Below, piece by piece: positions 49,944 through 58,935 of a DNA stretch of 64,000 nt. The translations under genes were made by a program, and so were the position numbers. Each line of letters starts with the position of its first letter. The first letter of the stretch is position 1. The notes under the pieces were generated by a model that saw nothing but the letters and a program-made list of their open reading frames with translations, made no database searches and was not told the DNA's origin. This stretch comes from Paenibacillus kobensis NBRC 15729 (GTDB lineage Bacteria; Bacillota; Bacilli; Paenibacillales; Paenibacillaceae). Location of the stretch: contig NZ_BILZ01000019.1 in NCBI RefSeq assembly GCF_004000825.1, positions 29,871 through 93,870 of the forward strand, given 5' to 3'.

Positions 49944-51320
49944 ATGGTGTTCAGCAGCCTGCTCTTCTTGTTCTTGTTTCTGCCTGCCGTTCTCTTGCTG
50001 TACTTTGCTTCTCCTCGGCGGCTTAAGAACCTGATCCTCTTCCTGGCCAGTCTCGTCTTCTACGCATGGGGTGAGCCGGTCTATATTGTCATCATGCTGC
50101 TGTCCACCGTGACGGATTACAGCTTCGGCCTGCTTCTCAGCAGGCCGAAGCTGTCTCCGAAGCAGCGCAAGGGGATCGTTGCCGCTTCCGTCGCCGTCAA
50201 CCTTGCCCTGCTCTCTTATTTCAAATACGCGGACTTCCTGATCTCGAACGTCAACTCAGCGCTCGGTACAAGCATTCCGTTAACCGACTTGGCGCTGCCG
50301 ATCGGGATCTCGTTCTATACGTTTCAATCGATGTCCTACATCATCGATGTATATCGAGGAAAGGTGCAGGCACAGCGCAACTGGATTGACTTCGGGACGT
50401 TCGTCGCTTTGTTCCCGCAGTTGGTTGCCGGGCCGATCGTTCAATACTCCGTCGTCGCCGAGCAGCTCAAACAGCGTACGATTACCGTAGAGCTGTTCGC
50501 GGAAGGTGTTCGCCGGTTCACTGTCGGTCTCGCCAAGAAAGTGCTGCTCGCGAACAATATCGGATTGCTGTGGAATTCGGTGTCCGGCCAGGGTACGGAC
50601 GGAATGCCCGCCGCGACTGCGTGGATCGGCATTATCGCATTCGCATTCCAGATCTACTTCGACTTCAGCGGGTATTCGGACATGGCGATCGGACTGGGGC
50701 ACATGTTCGGCTTCCGATTCAACGAAAACTTCGATAAGCCGTATACTGCGCAGAGCATCACGGACTTCTGGCGGAGATGGCATATCTCGCTCGGCAATTG
50801 GTTCCGCGATTACGTCTATATCCCGCTAGGGGGCAATCGAAGAGGCACGGGGCTTCAGCTTCGTAATATTGTTGTCGTCTGGCTGCTGACGGGCTTCTGG
50901 CATGGCGCCAACTGGAACTTCATGCTGTGGGGACTATACTTCGGGATCGTACTCATCCTCGAGAAACTATGGCTGCTTCGGCTTCTTAAGCGCTGCCCGC
51001 GCTGGGTTCGGCATTTCTATGCGCTGCTTCTTATACTGATCGGCTGGGTGCTGTTCGCTTTCGACCAGCTGACCGATCTGGGGGGCTACCTCCTCGCCAT
51101 GTTCGGCGCAAGCGGCGGCCCGATATGGGATTCGAATACCGGGTATTTGCTCTACACGAACGCCGCCCTGCTTGCGGCGCTTGCCGCAGCCTCGACGTCT
51201 CTGATAAAGCTGCCGAAGCGCGGCGCGGCGCAACTCGCCTGCTGTTTTGTTCTTTTCGTGCTGTCGGTCGCTTATCTGGTCGATGCCACGTTCAATCCGT
51301 TTCTGTACTTTAGGTTCTAA
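49944..51320 (+). CDS. MBOAT (AlgI-like) O-acyltransferase
   Basis: A 458-residue membrane-bound O-acyltransferase of the AlgI/DltB group with about 11-12 helices. It shows QFSYVVEQ-like PIVQYSVVAEQLKQR, WRRWHISLGNWFRDYVYIPLGGNR and the catalytic-histidine region GFWHGANWNFMLWG. It moves acetyl groups from the cytoplasm across the membrane. Together with the DHHW protein it would O-acetylate an extracellular polymer. Its ATG follows AAAGCGGAGTAACCGCCT, within the upstream stop region. Confidence 0.93.
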   Translation: MVFSSLLFLFLFLPAVLLLYFASPRRLKNLILFLASLVFYAWGEPVYIVIMLLSTVTDYSFGLLLSRPKLSPKQRKGIVAASVAVNLALLSYFKYADFLISNVNSALGTSIPLTDLALPIGISFYTFQSMSYIIDVYRGKVQAQRNWIDFGTFVALFPQLVAGPIVQYSVVAEQLKQRTITVELFAEGVRRFTVGLAKKVLLANNIGLLWNSVSGQGTDGMPAATAWIGIIAFAFQIYFDFSGYSDMAIGLGHMFGFRFNENFDKPYTAQSITDFWRRWHISLGNWFRDYVYIPLGGNRRGTGLQLRNIVVVWLLTGFWHGANWNFMLWGLYFGIVLILEKLWLLRLLKRCPRWVRHFYALLLILIGWVLFAFDQLTDLGGYLLAMFGASGGPIWDSNTGYLLYTNAALLAALAAASTSLIKLPKRGAAQLACCFVLFVLSVAYLVDATFNPFLYFRF

Positions 51321-51340
51321 TCCCGGGGAGGTGCTGACAG

Positions 51341-52504
51341 CTGAAATCCATGAAGAATAGCCCTCTATCGGACCGCTTGCTCGCAGGCGGCTTCGTCACC
51401 TCCCTGCTCATCATGGCCGTGTTGTTCCTCGCGCTGCCGAAGACGACCTTCTCCGAAGCGGAGAACCGTGTTTTACAAGGCTTGCCCGAGCTGAGCTGGA
51501 GCCATATTTGGAATAAGCAATTTTCACAGGAGTCCGAAGCGTTCGTAACGGATCACTTTCCAATGCGGGCGGGGTGGGTGCGGCTGAAGTCGGAGCTGGA
51601 GCAGCTTCGGCTTCAGCGGGAGAACAACGGTATTTACAAAGGCAAGGACGGCCACTTGTTCGAGAAGTTCGAGCAGCCCGACTATGCGAAGGCAGCGGCA
51701 TATGCAGAGGCTGTCCGGCAATTCGCGCAGATGCATGCCGAGGCAAACATGACGTTCATGCTTGCGCCGACGTCGATCGGCATCTATCCGGAGCGCTTGC
51801 CTTGGCTAGCGTCTGCCTATCCGCAGAGTAAGGTAAATGCGTTCGTTAAGGATCAATTGCAGGGGAGCCTGGCGTTTCTTGACGGGTTCGACTTTCTAGG
51901 CTCTGCGGCTCATAACGAGCGGCCTGTGTATTACCGTACCGATCACCACTGGACGACATATGGCGCTTACTTGGCTTACACCGCCTATGCCCGGCAGATG
52001 GGCTGGTCTCCGATGCCGGAATCCGATTTCAACATTCAGACGGTGACAGACGCGTTTCTCGGCAGCTACCACACGCGAAGCCAATTCAGCGGAGTGAAGC
52101 CAGACTCGATCGAGGTCTACTTGCCTAAGAAGCCTTTGCATTCTACTATGTACATCGCCGACGATGGTACAACGCATGAAGAGCTATACAACGACAGCTT
52201 CCTATCCAAAAAGGACAAGTACTCGTACTTCCTCGGAGGCGTTCACGCGCTCATGACGATCAAGACCGAGCTTCCGCTTTCCACGAATCAGACGGACAAG
52301 CTGCTTGTCATCAAGGATTCGTATGCGCACAGCATGCTTCCATTCCTGACATCGCACGTGCGGGAGCTTCACGTTATTGACATGCGCTATTACAACGGCA
52401 ATATTAGCGAATATATGAAAGAGAATGACATTCACAACGTGCTGTTCCTGTTCAACACAGCGACATTCCTCGAAAGCTCCGAGCTGCTTAAGCTCGGGGC
52501 TTAG
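51341..52504 (+). CDS. DHHW-family (AlgX/AlgJ-like) acetyltransferase, CTG start likely
   Basis: A 387-residue membrane-anchored protein of the DHHW group. One N-terminal helix (VTSLLIMAVLFLALP) is followed by an extracellular SGNH-like domain with the diagnostic YRTDHHWTTYGAY and KDSYAHSML. GGGGAGG is nine bases before CTG 51341, which is in frame with the first ATG (51350), 18 bases from that site; I favour the CTG. It transfers acetyl groups delivered by the MBOAT protein to a surface polysaccharide, teichoic acid or similar polymer (not identified). It is the last gene of the cassette. Confidence 0.88.
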   Translation: MKSMKNSPLSDRLLAGGFVTSLLIMAVLFLALPKTTFSEAENRVLQGLPELSWSHIWNKQFSQESEAFVTDHFPMRAGWVRLKSELEQLRLQRENNGIYKGKDGHLFEKFEQPDYAKAAAYAEAVRQFAQMHAEANMTFMLAPTSIGIYPERLPWLASAYPQSKVNAFVKDQLQGSLAFLDGFDFLGSAAHNERPVYYRTDHHWTTYGAYLAYTAYARQMGWSPMPESDFNIQTVTDAFLGSYHTRSQFSGVKPDSIEVYLPKKPLHSTMYIADDGTTHEELYNDSFLSKKDKYSYFLGGVHALMTIKTELPLSTNQTDKLLVIKDSYAHSMLPFLTSHVRELHVIDMRYYNGNISEYMKENDIHNVLFLFNTATFLESSELLKLGA

Positions 52505-52531
52505 TCCCTGCGGAACCGTACGGGCAGCACC

Positions 52532-52560
52532 AAAAAAGCCTGCACAATGTGCAGGCTTTA
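52532..52560. terminator. Bidirectional terminator between DHHW and VOC genes
   Basis: AAAGCCTGCAC / GTGCAGGCTTT with loop AAT. A-run before and T-run after give T-tails for both strands. Confidence 0.88.
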
Positions 52561-52573
52561 CACTCGTAAGAGC

Positions 52574-52984
52574 CTATTCGCGGCAAATCATCAGCTTGTT
52601 GCCGTCCGGATCCTTCACCACGAACCAGTGGTCATGCTCGATCTCCGTCACCAACTCGGCGCCGAGCTCTTTCATATAGTCCAGCGATCCCTGCAGATCA
52701 CCTGTCATCAGCATGAAAGCCGGCGTCTCGATCGCAGGCGCGCCTCCCGGCTCCTGGCCTCCCCACTTCGGCATCGTATCGAGAATGAGGCCCGTGCCTT
52801 CCATCGGAAGCGAACAGAGATGGCCGCCCACAATCTCGCAGCCGGACTCGTTCAGTCCGAGTATCCGGCAATACCAGCTGCGCGAACGTTCGATATCCCG
52901 CACCGGAATGAAGATACTCCCTACCTTGTTCTTAATCGGACTGGCCGCCACCGAACCCGCTTCTCCTTGCTGCTGTTTGCTCAT
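52574..52984 (-). CDS. VOC/glyoxalase-family protein
   Basis: A 136-residue single-domain VOC protein. It contains VGSIFIPVRDIERSRSWYCRILGLNE, EIVGGHLCSLPMEGTGLILD and the C-terminal WFVVKDPDGNKLMICRE, typical of glyoxalase/bleomycin-resistance fold dioxygenase-like proteins. Start ATG 52984 follows GCGGAGGGAATGCG. It is downstream of an AraC-type regulator with effector-binding domains, on the same strand, 89 bp away, and could be its target. Activity cannot be assigned. Confidence 0.85.
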   Translation of the reverse strand: MSKQQQGEAGSVAASPIKNKVGSIFIPVRDIERSRSWYCRILGLNESGCEIVGGHLCSLPMEGTGLILDTMPKWGGQEPGGAPAIETPAFMLMTGDLQGSLDYMKELGAELVTEIEHDHWFVVKDPDGNKLMICRE

Positions 52985-53073
52985 CGCATTCCCTCCGCTT
53001 ATTATCGTTAATGCTTTCGGTATCATAAAAGGCCGGTAACTTCCTGGTGATTCCGTCTTCTTCACGGGGTTGT

Positions 53074-54432
53074 TCAATTCCTGTCACTCTCCATAGGCAG
53101 GATAGGGATATAGATTTTCACCACAGCGTATTGTTCGGCATTCATGCCCTGGCTTGCATCATATTCCGCGAACCACTGCCGTTCCTCATTCAGATGCCAG
53201 CATCCGTTCACGGCAATCCAACGGTGCACATTATCCAGAACGCCGGTAAGCTGCCCGTAAGCCCTCGATGTACAGCAGGCGTAACTGCCAGCACCGAGAC
53301 TCTTGGAGTCCAGTCCCTCTAATGGCGGCTCCGTCGCATGCAGCACCAACCCATTTTCCCACCAGTATTCATCCGCATCCGCCGCTCCATAATAGTAGGA
53401 CATGTAGAATCGGCCTTGCTCTGCCCTTCGTGCCGTGTCCGTTCCGTCTTCATACCAGTCGATTAACCGTTGCTCTGCCGTCCGCTTAGCCCCGTTCCCG
53501 TATCCCCGGCAATAGTATGCTTGCGATTCCGCTAGATGCACGACCTCGATTGGCTCATGATGCGTCTTCCGCTGAACAGGCAGGAACAGATTCATTCTCG
53601 TTACTCTGCCGTCGTACAGGATAAACTCCTCAATATACTGGTGCTTGCCAAGGTCGAACGTGCTCTTCGGCAGCCACTCGGACATAAGCTGATCCCAGCC
53701 GCGCTGAATGGTATCCGGGGATTTCACAGCTGTTTTTCTTAAAGCATATAGACCTCCGTCGAATGCCTCTTCCGTAAAAAAAGGATCGTTCACCGCCGGT
53801 TCATGCTCATTCACTAGAAGCACCTTGTACCCGCAGCGGCACACGCCATTCTCCTCGGGAAGGTCGACATTGTGGCCGAAAACCCTCACCTTGGCGGAAT
53901 TATTAGCCCCGTTGGCGGCAGGCCTCTCCGTGACGATACGAATGGCCTCATCCTCGATCCCCTGCTCCGACCCGGAGACATGCATATACATATTAGCCTT
54001 CTCGGGCATGAACCGAATCACTTTCACATCAGGGAACCGTTCGGACTGTTCCCTGTCCTCCATGTAATTCACATGCTCATGCAGCCGAATCGGCTCGAAG
54101 CTGAAATAAATATCGGCTTTGCGGTAGGCCGCCGGCGTTACGCCGACGATCTTCTTGAATACTTTCGCGAAGGAATGATACGACTCGAACCCGCTGTCCC
54201 ACGCTAGATCCTCGACCGTACGCTTCGAGTTTCTTAAGTGGTGCGCCGCAACGCTCATCCGCCGCTTGCGAATGTAGTCTTTGACGGGATGCCCGGTAAG
54301 GGCGTAGAACATCCGGTACAATTGTGCCACCGACGTATACGACTCCTCTGCGAGAGCGGAGAGCTCCAGTTCCTCGTCTAGATGCGCTTCAATATAGTCG
54401 ATCGCCCTCTGTACGGACTCCATGTAACTCAT
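53074..54432 (-). CDS. AraC-type regulator with two GyrI-like effector-binding domains
   Basis: A 452-residue regulator. The N-terminal AraC DNA-binding domain (about residues 1-110) has LAEESYTSVAQLYRMFYALTGHPVKDYIRKRRM and DLAWDSGFESYHSFAKVFKKIVGVTPAAYR. Two GyrI-like effector domains follow: KVIRFMPEKANMYMHVSGSE (about 140-300) and PIEVVHLAESQAYYCRGYG (about 310-440). Effector-binding domains of this kind bind drugs or other hydrophobic molecules. Start ATG 54432 follows GGGGTGACGGG. The unusual N-terminal position of the AraC domain is normal for this group. It is immediately upstream of a VOC gene. Confidence 0.9.
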   Translation of the reverse strand: MSYMESVQRAIDYIEAHLDEELELSALAEESYTSVAQLYRMFYALTGHPVKDYIRKRRMSVAAHHLRNSKRTVEDLAWDSGFESYHSFAKVFKKIVGVTPAAYRKADIYFSFEPIRLHEHVNYMEDREQSERFPDVKVIRFMPEKANMYMHVSGSEQGIEDEAIRIVTERPAANGANNSAKVRVFGHNVDLPEENGVCRCGYKVLLVNEHEPAVNDPFFTEEAFDGGLYALRKTAVKSPDTIQRGWDQLMSEWLPKSTFDLGKHQYIEEFILYDGRVTRMNLFLPVQRKTHHEPIEVVHLAESQAYYCRGYGNGAKRTAEQRLIDWYEDGTDTARRAEQGRFYMSYYYGAADADEYWWENGLVLHATEPPLEGLDSKSLGAGSYACCTSRAYGQLTGVLDNVHRWIAVNGCWHLNEERQWFAEYDASQGMNAEQYAVVKIYIPILPMESDRN

Positions 54433-54510
54433 TCCCGTCACCCCGCATTCGCTGTATTCTTGATTCTCATTATAGCAAATGGAATAACGCCCACTATGTT
54501 CAAAATTATC

Positions 54511-54555
54511 AAAAAAGGGCCGCAACGGGGCATATGCTCCTGCCCGTTACAGCCC
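54511..54555 (-). terminator. Intrinsic terminator of the YbaK-type gene
   Basis: AACGGGC and GCCCCGTT-type arms flank an unpaired centre, with an outer GGGC/GCCC pair, and TTTTTT follows on the minus strand. Confidence 0.8.
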
Positions 54556-54576
54556 TCGATCCTGCCTTCTACTCGG

Positions 54577-55029
54577 CTACTCGCCGATATAATGAACCAC
54601 GCGATTCAGCCGAACGACATCCGACGGAGCGATCTTCAGCGTCGTGCATTCGTCACCAGACCCTCCGAATATATAGTCATAACCAAGCAGCCGCTCGTCC
54701 ACTACGCAGGGCAATTGATGACCGATGAACGGAATCGCCCCCGCTTGGTATCCGGTTAATTCCTGTACTTTCGTTCTGTCTGCCATCTTCACTTTGGCGA
54801 AGCCTAGCTGCTCTGCCAACGTCTTCAGATCGACCCGCCCTCTGTTGGAACTCACAATAAGAGCAAGCAAGCCATTTTCCGTCTGGATCACAAGGGTTGG
54901 AGCCGCCTTCTCGATATCAAAATACTTTGCGGCATCCTGTGTAGATTGAATCGGCGTTTCATGCGCAATCAGTTCAAAGTCGCTATTGTTCTCTTGCAAA
55001 TAAGCTTGCAGCTCGTTTAGGGTAAGCAT
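54577..55029 (-). CDS. YbaK/ProX-type aminoacyl-tRNA deacylase
   Basis: A 150-residue single-domain deacylase that hydrolyses mischarged tRNA. It has the family pattern LIAHETPIQSTQDAAKYFDIEKAAPTLVIQTENG, VDLKTLAEQLGFAKVKMADRTKVQELTGYQAGAIPFIGH and CTTLKIAPSDVVRLNR. The catalytic lysine lies in the KAAPTLV-like region. Start ATG 55029 follows GGAGGTATTCAAT. It is preceded by an unusual leader with a terminator-like hairpin, and its first codons overlap a short frame (54983-55120). Confidence 0.9.
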   Translation of the reverse strand: MLTLNELQAYLQENNSDFELIAHETPIQSTQDAAKYFDIEKAAPTLVIQTENGLLALIVSSNRGRVDLKTLAEQLGFAKVKMADRTKVQELTGYQAGAIPFIGHQLPCVVDERLLGYDYIFGGSGDECTTLKIAPSDVVRLNRVVHYIGE

Positions 55030-55120
55030 ATTGAATACCTCCATGTATTGGGTCTAGTCGACTATAGCCATTACTCGTTATAGCGCCAGTATATGGACGC
55101 CACCACCAGCCGTCTTCCAT
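54983..55120 (-). CDS. Short upstream frame overlapping the ybaK-type start (uncertain)
   Basis: A 45-codon frame begins with ATG at 55120 after GGGGGGTGATGTCC and starts MEDGWWWRPYTGAITSNGY. It overlaps the first 47 bases of the deacylase gene in another frame. The ribosome site is good, but the codon pattern and composition do not strongly indicate a real protein. It may be a leader peptide acting on the deacylase, or chance. Confidence 0.25.
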   Translation of the reverse strand: MEDGWWWRPYTGAITSNGYSRLDPIHGGIQYAYPKRAASLFAREQ

Positions 55121-55137
55121 GGACATCACCCCCCTAA

Positions 55138-55166
55138 AAAATAAAGCCCCGCCCTTGAGCGGAGCT
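55138..55166 (-). terminator. Terminator-like hairpin in the ybaK-type leader
   Basis: On the minus strand AAGCTCCGC / GCGGGGCTT flanks TCAAGG and is followed by TATTTTTT. No minus-strand gene lies between it and 55390, so it terminates or attenuates a leader transcript of the deacylase gene, or belongs to a small RNA. The rest of 55167-55390 has no supported gene. Confidence 0.6.
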
Positions 55167-55390
55167 TCTTGCTGTCACCAAAATACCGACCATCATAATC
55201 CATACCCGATTACAGTTCAACCATTTTATGTATAAACCAATTCTGCATTGGTATCGCTATTTCAGCAAGGCACTCCTCTTCCGCCGATCTGGTGAGAACT
55301 TCTTCGGTTCAAGATGGTCGTCTCTTCACTTTAAGGCTGCATCGGTCGATTAAATTAATAAACACATAAGATTCGAAAGGAACCGTGAGT

Positions 55391-56209
55391 ATGTCCTCTG
55401 TTATCGATCATATCCTTGCTTCGATCCACGTTTACAAACAATGCTATGCCGAACAGCCTGGGGTTTTGATCATTGACCGGGAACAGGTCGTCTATTTCGA
55501 ACCTGCTCCGTTTCTTCCGAATTCATTCTCTAAGGGAATGCCCATATCCGCCCTCGCCAATACCGTTACCGTACAGGTCTTAAAGACCGGTAAACGAATC
55601 ATCGAAGAGAGGGATGCCTCCCACTTCGGTGTCTCTTATATTTCCGTAGCTACCCCCATCGTTGAGAACGGGGAAGTTGTCGGCGTTCTTTCCATCATCA
55701 CGCCTAATACCCGGATCGACTTGCTCCGTCAAGGCGCGACGGATCTGTCCAGCGTCATCGAGCAAATGGCCGCAGCGACGCAGCAAATGACATCCTCCGC
55801 AACGCTCATCTCTGAGCAGCTTGCCGATCAGGCGGGTGAATCCAACACTCTGGTTGAACGACTCGCCAAAGCCTCCTCCGTCCTTACCATGGTGAAAGAG
55901 CTAGCCGAACGGAGCCAGCTTCTCGGTCTGAATGCCGCTATCGAGGCAGCTAGGGCAGGCGAGCACGGTCTTGGCTTCAACGTCGTTGCGACCGAGATCC
56001 GCAAGATGGCGGACTACAGCAAGAATGCCGTTATGGAAATTACCAATCAGTTCCGCTTAATGGAAGCCAACATCAATGAGGTGAACAAGACGATATCCGA
56101 AATCTCGGGTATTTCGCATGGTTTCTCAGCGAGCATGCAGGAGCTCAACTCGGCGTTCGACCACATCTCCGGCATCTCCCAGAAGCTGCTCGATTCCGCG
56201 AGCGTCTAA
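55391..56209 (+). CDS. Soluble chemoreceptor (YfmS-like)
   Basis: A 272-residue cytoplasmic methyl-accepting-type protein without membrane segments. The N-terminus (about 1-115) is a GAF/PAS-like sensor ([41 protein letters not shown]); the rest is a short signalling coil with [22 protein letters not shown] and [13 protein letters not shown]. subtilis YfmS is similar in length and plan. The ATG 55391 is nine bases after AAAGGA; an earlier GTG (55385) is less well placed. It is transcribed alone; cytoplasmic chemoreceptors usually join CheA/CheW arrays. Confidence 0.88.
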   Translation: MSSVIDHILASIHVYKQCYAEQPGVLIIDREQVVYFEPAPFLPNSFSKGMPISALANTVTVQVLKTGKRIIEERDASHFGVSYISVATPIVENGEVVGVLSIITPNTRIDLLRQGATDLSSVIEQMAAATQQMTSSATLISEQLADQAGESNTLVERLAKASSVLTMVKELAERSQLLGLNAAIEAARAGEHGLGFNVVATEIRKMADYSKNAVMEITNQFRLMEANINEVNKTISEISGISHGFSASMQELNSAFDHISGISQKLLDSASV

Positions 56210-56314
56210 GTACTTCAAGCAAGGAAGTATGGCACTGGAACAATTCCCATCGTTGAAACCACGCTGGTGATTATACCAAAAAGACTCACGGTCACCTATT
56301 AAAGTTAAGGATAG

Positions 56315-56352
56315 CGAAAAGCATCGCGGGCGCGTAGCCCGGCGATGCTTTT
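56315..56352 (+). terminator. Terminator after the soluble chemoreceptor gene
   Basis: GAAAAGCATCG-CGGGC / GCCCG-CGATGCTTTTC with one bulged base; TTTTC at the end of the stem. It lies about 105 bp past the stop. Confidence 0.8.
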
Positions 56353-56397
56353 CATCATTTCTGTAGGGCATTGATCTCGTTTTTCAGCCGCTATCAC

Positions 56398-56466
56398 CAA
56401 TGAGCCTGCAGCTTATTGCCTGACGGTGACGGCCCGCCTATCGGCAAGCCGTCGCGGCCTTTTTGT
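56398..56466 (+). other. Structured element with terminator in a gene-free gap
   Basis: The 535-bp gap 56210-56744 holds, after the first terminator, a hairpin CAATGAGC / GCTTATTG (56398-56418) and a second hairpin GACGGC / GCCGTC (about 56428-56453) followed by TTTTT (56460-56464). A plus-strand small RNA or riboswitch-like leader is possible, but I recognise no known riboswitch consensus. Confidence 0.35.
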
Positions 56467-56688
56467 GTTCCCGCAGTTAGAATGTATCCTAATCCGGGTA
56501 ATAGACAATATCCCCTGCGCCACGACATTGCTTCATAGCATCCCTAACTCCTCGCCTCCACTATTCACCGCAAATGAATATGTATGCCCCTTGCCAGGCG
56601 GCTTCGCGTCGAAATCGCCATCGGTGATCCTTTGCTTCTTACTTTCATTTTTAAACAAACCTTAAACATTCCTCATATTTGAAACTAT

Positions 56689-56694
56689 TATAAT
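56689..56694 (+). promoter_or_regulatory. -10 element of the serine hydrolase gene
   Basis: TATAAT within the AT-rich stretch before the gene. The -35 (AACATT-like, 18 bases upstream) is weak. The ribosome site AAGGAGGAATT of the next gene is ideal. Confidence 0.45.
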
Positions 56695-56744
56695 ATCTGG
56701 TATATTAAACTTCATACTCTATTCTATGTTCTCAAGGAGGAATT

Positions 56745-58823
56745 ATGAAAACCAGTAGATTGTTGCGAATGTTGGGGATTACGGTCGTCATGTTGTCGAT
56801 GCTCATGCCGGCGGGCATTATGGCCGCGGCTTCTAGCAAGGAACCTCTCGATTATAAGGAGACGGCGAAGGCTGCATCCGAGAAAGCCGCGCTTCTGACG
56901 GGACAATACGGTACGACAAGCGTTCAGTACGCGCTGATCGATCAAGGCACAATCGTCGTATCCGGACAATCCGGATTGAACGATAAAGCCGGGAAGCTGC
57001 CGTTGACCGCGAATACGATGTACGGCATCGGGTCGACCAGCAAAATGTTCACGACGGCGGCCATCATGAGGCTGGTAGACGCCGGCAAGATCGATCTCGA
57101 CCGCCCCGTAGTGGACTACATTCCGGATTTTACAATGAAGGACGAACGCTACAAGCAAATTACGCCACGGATGCTGTTGAACCATTCCGCCGGCTTCGAA
57201 GGATCCTCGCTGACTAATGCATTCCTATTTTCCGATAACGATACTTTCGCGCATGACGCCCTTCTCGAGCAGTTAGCGGACCAGGAACTTAAAGCCGATC
57301 CAGGCGCCTATTCGGTCTATTGCAACGACTGTTTCTCACTCTCGGAGATTTTGGTTGAGAGAGTCAGCGGCACTGACTTCACGTCCTATATCCATCAATA
57401 TTTTACCCAGCCGCTGGGCATGACGAATACAAGAACGCCTCTGGACCATCTTAACCAATCGCAATTCGCGGCACTCTACTTCCCTCCATTCCAGAATCAG
57501 CTTCCGAATGAATCGGTCAATGCGATCGGAACGGGAGGCGTCTACTCCACAGCGGAGGATCTTGTCCGGTTCTCTCAGATTTTCACGGGACAAGTTCCAA
57601 ATATTCTATCCGCCGATTCGGTGAAGGCTACGGCGCAGGCGGAATATAAGAACGGCCTCTGGCCGGAGGATGCGGACAATGCCGTCGGCTTTGGCTTAGG
57701 CTGGGACAGCGTTGACCTGTTTCCGTTCGGCGACTACGGCATACAAGCGCTGACCAAAGGCGGGGATACGATTCTATATCACGCGTCGCTGGTCGTCCTT
57801 CCTGAGAAAAATATGGCGGCAGCCGTTCTGTCTTCGGGAGGCTCCAGCTCGACGAATGAGCTGCTGGCGAACCAAATTCTGCTGAGCGCTCTGAAGGAGA
57901 AAGGTGAAATTGATAAAATAAAGCCCGAGAAGTCCTATGGCAAACCGGTGAAAGCCGAAATGCCGAAGGAATTGCTGGAGGGTGCAGGGATCTACGGCGC
58001 AACCGGCCAATTGTTCAAAGTGGATATCTCCAAGGCCGGAGACTTGTCCATTCTATCGCCTAAGTTCCCGGATTATCCTGCTGATAAGTATACGTACTCG
58101 GCAGACGGCTCATTCTTGAATGCAGACGGGTCTGTGAAGATTAATGTTGTCCAGGAGACCAACGGCCGCACTTACCTGTGGATCCGGCAATACATGTCCC
58201 TCCCGGGGCTCGGGCAATTGGCCTTGTCGGAGTATGCCGCCGAGAAGCTGGCACCGAATGAGGTCTCGAAGGAAACGCTGGATGCTTGGACGAAGCGAGA
58301 CGGCAAACGATATTATGTCGTGAATGAGAAATTCGATTCCGTCACATTATTGCTTGTCGGCTCTATGCAGGTTCAATTGTTCAAGGAAGCCCCAGGCTAT
58401 GTAATCGATCAGAAGATCATCGATCCGAACACGGCAGCCGCTGACCATCAGATTCCGGCTACAGGCAGCCGGGATTTCACTCCGCTTGACTTCTACCAGC
58501 AGGACGGTGTGGAGTATCTTCGTTATGGAGGCAGCTTGCTCATCAGCGAGGATGCCGTTAAGCCGATCTATTCTGGTAAGCATTCCTCGGTGACCATTCC
58601 GGCAAGCGGTTATGCAAAGTGGTTCTCGATCTCGGACAAGACCGCCGGCAAGACGATGAAAGTCAAGCCTTCTTCCAAGGGCTCCTATTCCGTATATGAT
58701 GAGAATGGAACGATTGTCGATTCTGGCGTCGTCAGTCCAGACCATACAACCGTTCTTCCTAAGAACGGAACGGTCATGTTCGCAGGCGAAGCCGGAACGA
58801 AGTTTGAAATTTCACTGAAGTAA
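56745..58823 (+). CDS. Secreted beta-lactamase-family serine hydrolase (PBP4*/AmpC-like)
   Basis: A 692-residue exported protein. A signal peptide (about 1-28, LGITVVMLSMLMPAGIMAAA) is followed by a beta-lactamase/PBP class C fold: catalytic serine in GSTSKM (SxxK), the YxN element in YSVYCNDCF, and a HxG-like region later. A long C-terminal part (about residues 400-692) has several beta-rich segments (e.g. GRTYLWIRQYMSLPGLGQLAL, VEYLRYGGSLLISEDAVKPIY), as in DUF3471-type extensions. Such enzymes act on D-amino-acid peptides, esters or cell-wall fragments rather than conferring antibiotic resistance. It is transcribed alone with its own promoter and terminator. Confidence 0.88.
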   Translation: MKTSRLLRMLGITVVMLSMLMPAGIMAAASSKEPLDYKETAKAASEKAALLTGQYGTTSVQYALIDQGTIVVSGQSGLNDKAGKLPLTANTMYGIGSTSKMFTTAAIMRLVDAGKIDLDRPVVDYIPDFTMKDERYKQITPRMLLNHSAGFEGSSLTNAFLFSDNDTFAHDALLEQLADQELKADPGAYSVYCNDCFSLSEILVERVSGTDFTSYIHQYFTQPLGMTNTRTPLDHLNQSQFAALYFPPFQNQLPNESVNAIGTGGVYSTAEDLVRFSQIFTGQVPNILSADSVKATAQAEYKNGLWPEDADNAVGFGLGWDSVDLFPFGDYGIQALTKGGDTILYHASLVVLPEKNMAAAVLSSGGSSSTNELLANQILLSALKEKGEIDKIKPEKSYGKPVKAEMPKELLEGAGIYGATGQLFKVDISKAGDLSILSPKFPDYPADKYTYSADGSFLNADGSVKINVVQETNGRTYLWIRQYMSLPGLGQLALSEYAAEKLAPNEVSKETLDAWTKRDGKRYYVVNEKFDSVTLLLVGSMQVQLFKEAPGYVIDQKIIDPNTAAADHQIPATGSRDFTPLDFYQQDGVEYLRYGGSLLISEDAVKPIYSGKHSSVTIPASGYAKWFSISDKTAGKTMKVKPSSKGSYSVYDENGTIVDSGVVSPDHTTVLPKNGTVMFAGEAGTKFEISLK

Positions 58824-58839
58824 TATTAGGACACGACAC

Positions 58840-58874
58840 AGAGCACCGGAGTCTGATCTCCGGTGCTCTATTTT
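58840..58874 (+). terminator. Terminator after the serine hydrolase gene
   Basis: AGAGCACCGGAG / CTCCGGTGCTCT with loop TCTGAT, followed by ATTTTGGG. Confidence 0.88.
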
Positions 58875-58935
58875 GGGTATAAAAAAAACCGCCGGGGCAT
58901 TCAGCCACGCGGCAGTGTATGTTCTGGGGCAAGCT

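Noticed and set aside
56398..56466. Known riboswitch class (cyclic di-GMP, SAM, preQ1)
   Set aside because: None of the conserved core sequences of these classes could be found; only hairpins are supported.
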